From: Nocardia kruczakiae NBRC 101016 | GTDB taxonomy: Bacteria; Actinomycetota; Actinomycetes; Mycobacteriales; Mycobacteriaceae | Direction: 5' to 3' | NCBI RefSeq assembly: GCF_001612965.1 | Contig: NZ_BDBL01000022.1 | Coordinates: 62,001 to 126,000, forward strand | DNA length: 64,000 nucleotides | Part shown: one piece after another, positions 59,203-64,000 of the stretch | Layout of the letters: the number at the start of each line of letters is the position of its first letter | Numbering within the stretch: position 1 is the stretch's first letter | The notes under the pieces: generated by a model | The model's input: the letters and a program-made list of their open reading frames with translations, nothing else | The model's database searches: none | What the model was told of the DNA's origin: nothing | Translations under genes and position numbers: made by a program

Positions 59203-61083
59203 TCAGCCGCGCAGCCCGCTCGCCCGCAGCACCCGGCGCGAGATCCCGGCCTCCAGCGCCTCGGCCGTACCGATGATCCGCACCCGCTGCCGGGCGCGAG
59301 TGATCGCGGTATAGAGCAGTTCACGGGTCAGCAGCGTCGACTCCGGGCCGGGCAGCACGATCGTCACCGCACCGTACTGGCTGCCCTGGCTGCGGTGGAT
59401 GGTCATCGCGTACACCGTGGTGACACCCGGGAACTGAGTCGGATGCACCAGATACGGTTCGCTGCCACGCTGCAGCGCCGCGCGCAGGCCACCGTCGCCG
59501 GACCGCACGATGACACCGGTGTCGCCGTTGTAGATGCGGGCCTCGTGGTCGTTGGCGGTCACCAGCAGGGGTTGGCCGGGAAACCACTGTCCGGCAGCGG
59601 ATTCCGTGCCGATCCCGGCCGCGGCGACCCAGCCGCCGGCCATGCGGTCCCAGCGTTCGACACCGAACTGCCCCTGCCGGTGCGCGCAGAGCAGTCGATG
59701 CGATTCCATCGCCCGCAGCGCCGCCGCGGCGTCCCCGGCCTCGGCGGCGGTGGTGGATTCGCGGGCAGCGCGCACCACGTCGGCGCGCACATCGGCGATG
59801 TCGTCGGGTTCGTGCAGCGACAGCTCCGCACCGCCGTCGTGCAGCAGCGCGAGCGCCGTCTCGGCGTCGCCGGCGCGCACCGCCACCGCCAGATCGGCGA
59901 TCCGGCCACCGAACCGACGGCCGCGGGTCAGGCGAATCATGCCGCCGCGCAATCGGTTTCGTTCCCGTTCACTGAGATCCTCGGCACCGGCCACGGGCCC
60001 GGAACCGGTGTCGAGGATCCGCTCGAGGATCGGATTCGGCGGCCCGGCCACCGGTCCCGCGACCAGATCGGCGAGGACGGCACCGGCATCGACCGAGGCG
60101 AGCTGGTCCGGGTCGCCGACGAGGACCAGCCGGGCGTCCGGGCGCACGGCCGGGAGCAGCCTGCTCATCATGGTCAGCGACACCATGGAGGTTTCGTCGA
60201 CGACGATGACGTCGTAGGGCAGCCGGTTGTGGGCGTGATGGCGGAAGCGGGTGGTGCCGCCGCGCTGCCAGCCCAGCAGCCGGTGCACGGTGGCCGCGGT
60301 CAGCTCCGGCAGGTCGAGGTCGCCGGCCTGTTCACGCACCGATTCCTGCAGGCGCGCAGCGGCTTTGCCGGTCGGCGCGGCCAGCGCGATACGCAGCGGT
60401 GCGGTGTCGGCGACCGCGCGCTGATGCGCGACCAGCAGTGCCAGGATGCGGGCGATGGTGTGGGTCTTGCCGGTACCGGGGCCACCGGCGACCACCGTGG
60501 TCCAGCTGGTTGCGGCGACGGCGGCGGCGATGCGCTGGCGGTCCGGGGCGGCGCCGGGCCCGCCCGTGCCGGGGAACAGCCGGTCCAGTTCCCGGCGCAC
60601 GGTGTCCGGGTCGACGAGCGGATGCCCGTGCGCACGGTCCGCCAGCGCCTCGCGGATCGTCTGCTCCTGCCGGTAGTAGCGGTCCAGATACAGCAGCGGC
60701 CCGCCCTCGGAGTCGACCAGCCGCAGCGGGCACAGCGGTCCGGCCGGGCTGCCGCACACCAGTGGGCTCGCGCGCAACTGCTCGCACAGGCTCTCGACGT
60801 CCGGCCAGGGCAGCAGGGCGGGATCGATCGGCTCCGCGTCGCCCAGATCGAAACCCTCACCGTCGACACCGATTTCGTGCATACGCCGCAATTCCAGGCA
60901 CACCGATCCCGACCGCACCGCACGCACCGCGAGCGCGGCGGCCAGCAGCACCTGCTCTCCGGATTCACCGCCGAGCTTGCCCAGCCGCAACGCCACGTGC
61001 ACATCGGCCGCCGACAGCACGCCGGCGGTGTTGAAGGTTCGCAGCAAGCCGGTGGCACGCTGCGCCAGAGCAATCGCCGTCAT
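59203..61083 (-). CDS. recD: Exodeoxyribonuclease V alpha subunit RecD
   Basis: A 626-residue superfamily 1 helicase, the fast 5'-3' motor of RecBCD, which processes double-strand ends. Walker A GGPGTGKT (200-207), VDETSMVSLTMMSRLL, LVGDPDQLASVDAGAVLADL and the C-terminal TIHRSQGSQY, LLYTAITRARQRVRI are the helicase motifs. ATG 61083 overlaps the recB stop (ATGA), so translation is coupled. Confidence 0.94.
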   Translation of the reverse strand: MTAIALAQRATGLLRTFNTAGVLSAADVHVALRLGKLGGESGEQVLLAAALAVRAVRSGSVCLELRRMHEIGVDGEGFDLGDAEPIDPALLPWPDVESLCEQLRASPLVCGSPAGPLCPLRLVDSEGGPLLYLDRYYRQEQTIREALADRAHGHPLVDPDTVRRELDRLFPGTGGPGAAPDRQRIAAAVAATSWTTVVAGGPGTGKTHTIARILALLVAHQRAVADTAPLRIALAAPTGKAAARLQESVREQAGDLDLPELTAATVHRLLGWQRGGTTRFRHHAHNRLPYDVIVVDETSMVSLTMMSRLLPAVRPDARLVLVGDPDQLASVDAGAVLADLVAGPVAGPPNPILERILDTGSGPVAGAEDLSERERNRLRGGMIRLTRGRRFGGRIADLAVAVRAGDAETALALLHDGGAELSLHEPDDIADVRADVVRAARESTTAAEAGDAAAALRAMESHRLLCAHRQGQFGVERWDRMAGGWVAAAGIGTESAAGQWFPGQPLLVTANDHEARIYNGDTGVIVRSGDGGLRAALQRGSEPYLVHPTQFPGVTTVYAMTIHRSQGSQYGAVTIVLPGPESTLLTRELLYTAITRARQRVRIIGTAEALEAGISRRVLRASGLRG

Positions 61084-64000
61084 CGGCCCTCCTGCCCGGC
61101 CAGGAGATCCGACAGCGCCACGATCAGCCCGGCCGGTGGGTCCCAGTCGAAGACTCCGTGGCCGGGTGGGGTCGAGGGGCCGATCATGCCGCGCACGAAC
61201 AGATAGCGCACCCCGCCGAGGTGGTGCGCCGGGTCGTAGCCGGGCAGGCGCCAGCGCAGATAGCGGTGCAGCGCCGCCGAATACAGGAGCGCCTGCAGTG
61301 GATAGTGCGAGCGCATCATCTCCTCGGCCATGCGGTCGCGCCGATAGTGCGCCACGGTCAGCTCACCGGTGCCGAGCCGGTTGGTCTTGTAGTCGACGAC
61401 GAGGAAGCGGGGGCCGTCGGTTCGTAGCACCGCGTCGATACTTCCGGTCAGATATCCGCGCAATGGAATGTCGTCGAGCAGGTCGAGGGCATCGGCGTAG
61501 GTGGCGAACGGATCGTCGGACCGCAGATGCTTCCGCAGCAGGGCCCCGATGCGCCGAACCGTCACCCGCTCCGCCACCGGGTCGTCACCGCCCGCGAGCG
61601 GCAGTTCGAATTCCAATTCGTTCAACCGATCCCGCGACCGGATGTCGGCCAGCGCGACCGGATCGCACGGCGTGCGCAGCACCGCGACGAGCGCGCGGGC
61701 GAGTTCGCCGGGATCGATATCGGCCATGAGTTGCTCCACGGCCTGTTCGCAGCGCAGCAGGACCTCGGCGTCCAGATCCGGCGCATCGGTGTCGACCAGC
61801 TCGAGCACGCCGTGCACGAGGGTGCCGAATTCGGCGCCGTAGGGCAGGTCGTTCATCAACGATGGTGCCGCACCGGCGAATTCGTCCCCCGTTCCGAGGC
61901 CGGGACCGAGTTCCGGCGCCGGCGACAACGGCTCGTCGGTGCCGCCCTCGACGGTATCCGGCGTCACGAAATCCGTGGCAGCATGGGCCGTTTCGTGCGC
62001 GGAGGCGGTGAGCGCCGAGTACGAGGTACGGCGCCAGTCGTGGTCGACGGAGCGGGTGAACCGCGCGGCCTCGAGTGCCTGGTCGGCGGTCTGTCCGCGT
62101 TCGGTGCGCAGCTGCGCCTCGACCGCCGCGCGGACGGTTTCGATCTCGATCAGGCCGGGACCGGCGGCCGCCGCCCATTCGCGCAACTGCTGCAACACGA
62201 TCGGGTCCGCGGGCACCTCACTGCGGGCCGGCACCTCGGCGCTGCCGGGGTCGCGGCCCAGGATCATCCGGTGCAGCGGCGCGGCGGCCGTACCGTAAGC
62301 CGGCGCCCACCAGGCCACGACCTGGCACTGCGCCCGGGTCACCGCGACGTACAGCAGCCGAAGTTCCTCTCCCGCTTCCTCGGCCTCACAGCGGCGGCGA
62401 TGCTCGGCGTAACCGGGCGCCTCGGGGCCGCCGACGTCCAGGACCCGTTCGTCGCCGTCGTGGAACAGCAGCGTCGACGGATTGGGGTTCTTCGCGCCGT
62501 CCCACGCGAAGGGCAGATAGACGACGGGGAATTCCAGGCCCTTACTGGCGTGCACGGTGGCGATCTGCACCGCGGCGGCATCGCGGTCGAGGCGACGGCT
62601 GCGTCCCGCGACGGCGCCCGAGGCCGGATCACGGACCCGGTCGGCCAGCCAGCGGGTCAGCGCGGTGAGCCCGAGCGATTCCCGCGCGGCGACCTCGTCG
62701 AGCAGTTGCGCGATATGCCGCAGATCGGTCAGGCGCCGTTCACCGCCGCTCTGGGCCAGCAGCCGCGGCGCGGGCTGGGCCTGGGCGGACAGCCGGTCGA
62801 ACACGGCCGCGAAACCGGAACGCGCGAACAGCCGGGCCGCGTCGCGCAGCTGGGTGCTGAGCCGGCCCACCAGATCCGCGCCACCGGCGTCGATATCGGC
62901 CGCGGACAGTCCGAGCAGCGGGGTGGTCGCCGCCAGCCGCACCCGATCACCACGGTGCGGTTGTTCCAGCGCGCGCAGCACCCACAGCCAGTCGGTGGCA
63001 CTGCGGGTGGCGAAAACGCTGGCGCCACCGGCGAGTACGGAGGCGACACCGGCGCGATCCAGTTCCGCGCGCACCAGGTCGATCTGCGCGCGGGTGCGGA
63101 CCAGCACGGCGATATCGCCGGGTCCCAGCGGGCGGTCGCCGAACCGGGCGCCGGACCCGAGGGTGCGGGCGATATCGGCGGCGAGGTCGGTGGCGATCCG
63201 ATCGCGCTGGCGGCCCACCACCGGGAATCCGCTCCCGTTCAACGCTCCGGCGCCCTGGCGGGGAAAACATCTGAGCCGCAACGGAACCGCCGCGCCCTCG
63301 GGCCCGGTGAGCCGGCTGTGCGGCCGTACCGCCGTGACCTGCGGCACCGTGATCTGCGGATGCCCCAGGGCGGCGCCGCCGAGCATGTGGTGCAGCGCCG
63401 CCAGCAGACCGGCGTCACTGCGGCGGTTGGTATCGAGTTCGCGACGGGTCTCGGCGTGGGCGACGGCGTCCAGGTAGCTGAGGACCTCGGCGCCGCGGAA
63501 GGCGTAGATCGCCTGTTTCGGATCGCCGACCAGCACCAGGGTCGTGTGGTCGTGGAAGACCCGCCGCAGGATGTCCCACTGCAGGGGGTCGGTGTCCTGG
63601 AATTCGTCGACCAGTGTCACGCGGAAGCGGTCGCGGATGCGGCGGCACGCGCGCTCGCCGTGCACCGGGTCGGCGAGTACATCGTGCAGCAGCACCAGCT
63701 GGTCGTCGAAGTCGCGGATACCCGAAAGCCGTTTGCGCCGATCGACTTCCGCGCGCACGGCGGCCGCGAACGCCGCCGCCTCGGCCGCCGGGTGATCGCC
63801 GAGTTCCTCCCCCGGCACCAGCCGCGCGCGCCGGTCCGCCACCGCGGCCGCCGCCAGCGACAGCGCCTGGCGCACCGGCATCGGCGCGCCGCCACGGGCG
63901 TAGCGGGCCAGGTACAGATCCTCGGCGACCGTGCTCACCAGTTCCTCGATGCCCTCGACCAGCCGCACCCGCGGATCGTGTTCGCCCGCGATGCCGAGTT
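61080..64000 (-). CDS. recB: Exodeoxyribonuclease V beta subunit RecB (N-terminus beyond window)
   Basis: About 973 codons are present; the frame is open to base 64000 so the 5' end is missing. LVDEFQDTDPLQW, LVGDPKQAIYAFRGAEV and TVHASKGLEFPVVYLPF are UvrD-type helicase motifs, and FLVVDYKTNRLG near the end is the nuclease motif that makes the RecBCD cuts. It is the 3'-5' helicase and nuclease subunit. Overlaps recD. recC is expected upstream outside the window. Confidence 0.93.
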   Translation of the reverse strand, partial: LGIAGEHDPRVRLVEGIEELVSTVAEDLYLARYARGGAPMPVRQALSLAAAAVADRRARLVPGEELGDHPAAEAAAFAAAVRAEVDRRKRLSGIRDFDDQLVLLHDVLADPVHGERACRRIRDRFRVTLVDEFQDTDPLQWDILRRVFHDHTTLVLVGDPKQAIYAFRGAEVLSYLDAVAHAETRRELDTNRRSDAGLLAALHHMLGGAALGHPQITVPQVTAVRPHSRLTGPEGAAVPLRLRCFPRQGAGALNGSGFPVVGRQRDRIATDLAADIARTLGSGARFGDRPLGPGDIAVLVRTRAQIDLVRAELDRAGVASVLAGGASVFATRSATDWLWVLRALEQPHRGDRVRLAATTPLLGLSAADIDAGGADLVGRLSTQLRDAARLFARSGFAAVFDRLSAQAQPAPRLLAQSGGERRLTDLRHIAQLLDEVAARESLGLTALTRWLADRVRDPASGAVAGRSRRLDRDAAAVQIATVHASKGLEFPVVYLPFAWDGAKNPNPSTLLFHDGDERVLDVGGPEAPGYAEHRRRCEAEEAGEELRLLYVAVTRAQCQVVAWWAPAYGTAAAPLHRMILGRDPGSAEVPARSEVPADPIVLQQLREWAAAAGPGLIEIETVRAAVEAQLRTERGQTADQALEAARFTRSVDHDWRRTSYSALTASAHETAHAATDFVTPDTVEGGTDEPLSPAPELGPGLGTGDEFAGAAPSLMNDLPYGAEFGTLVHGVLELVDTDAPDLDAEVLLRCEQAVEQLMADIDPGELARALVAVLRTPCDPVALADIRSRDRLNELEFELPLAGGDDPVAERVTVRRIGALLRKHLRSDDPFATYADALDLLDDIPLRGYLTGSIDAVLRTDGPRFLVVDYKTNRLGTGELTVAHYRRDRMAEEMMRSHYPLQALLYSAALHRYLRWRLPGYDPAHHLGGVRYLFVRGMIGPSTPPGHGVFDWDPPAGLIVALSDLLAGQEGR

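Noticed and set aside
59395..61206. 603-codon plus-strand frame over recD
   Set aside because: Antisense shadow of recD with Gly/Arg/His-rich translation.

Overview
The window is GC-rich, densely coded chromosomal DNA that most resembles Nocardia or a close relative in the Corynebacteriales. The pointers are frequent GTG starts, an XRE/DUF5753 regulator paired with a DUF397 protein, F420-type (PPOX and LLM) oxidoreductases, a GabD2-like dehydrogenase, metH divergent from a PAC2-family gene as in mycobacteria, and recB-recD. This taxonomic call is inference from gene content. I saw no rRNA or tRNA gene and no CRISPR array.

Layout. 1-4.1 kb: the start of metH, a PAC2 protein, a degenerate resolvase-like protein, an XRE/TPR regulator and a DUF2127 membrane protein. 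4.2-11.5 kb: a three-gene operon matching JetA, JetB and JetC of a type II Wadjet (SMC/MukBEF-like) plasmid-defence system. The nuclease gene jetD (DUF2399) is not beside it, which is the most striking feature of the window. 11.5-24 kb: accessory genes. They include a VanY-like peptidase, an FMN reductase/SnoaL/MarR group, an esterase, three small unknown genes, a frameshifted XRE regulator with its DUF397 partner, a MerR pair facing a CmtR-like/CDF metal-efflux pair, a possible 17-residue leader peptide, methyltransferases and a nucleotidyltransferase. 24.15-26.3 kb: an island bounded by a 58-59 bp direct repeat. It carries a wrecked TniB-like transposition ATPase and a secreted lipase. 26.3-32 kb: a TetR regulator with a resolvase-type tail, two related FAD monooxygenases and small redox genes.

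32-46 kb: class I fumarase, a MarR regulator, an overlapping stressosome operon (RsbR, RsbS, RsbT, RsbX-like, large RsbU-like phosphatase), an XRE-TetR fusion divergent from an acyl-CoA dehydrogenase/phosphotransferase/SDR operon, a second degenerate resolvase-like protein, DUF3618 and holin-superfamily envelope proteins and a STAS protein. 46-51.8 kb: an LLM oxidoreductase, a cyclodeaminase/cyclohydrolase-family protein, an L,D-transpeptidase, a FolD homologue that lacks the cyclohydrolase lysine, a YdcF-like protein and a HemK-like methyltransferase. 51.8-55.3 kb: a coiled-coil / zinc-ribbon / SPFH-GYF membrane module. 55.3-59.2 kb: a Nudix hydrolase, and an SDR plus GabD2-like dehydrogenase divergent from a TetR gene across tandem operators. 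59.2-64 kb: recD and most of recB, the latter running off the window.

Proposed functional links are: the Jet operon as a defence or chromosome-handling complex; the FolD variant and the cyclohydrolase-family protein sharing one folate step; RsbR-S-T-X-U as a sensing and phosphatase cascade; and MerR plus CmtR-like regulators controlling thiol-metal homeostasis.
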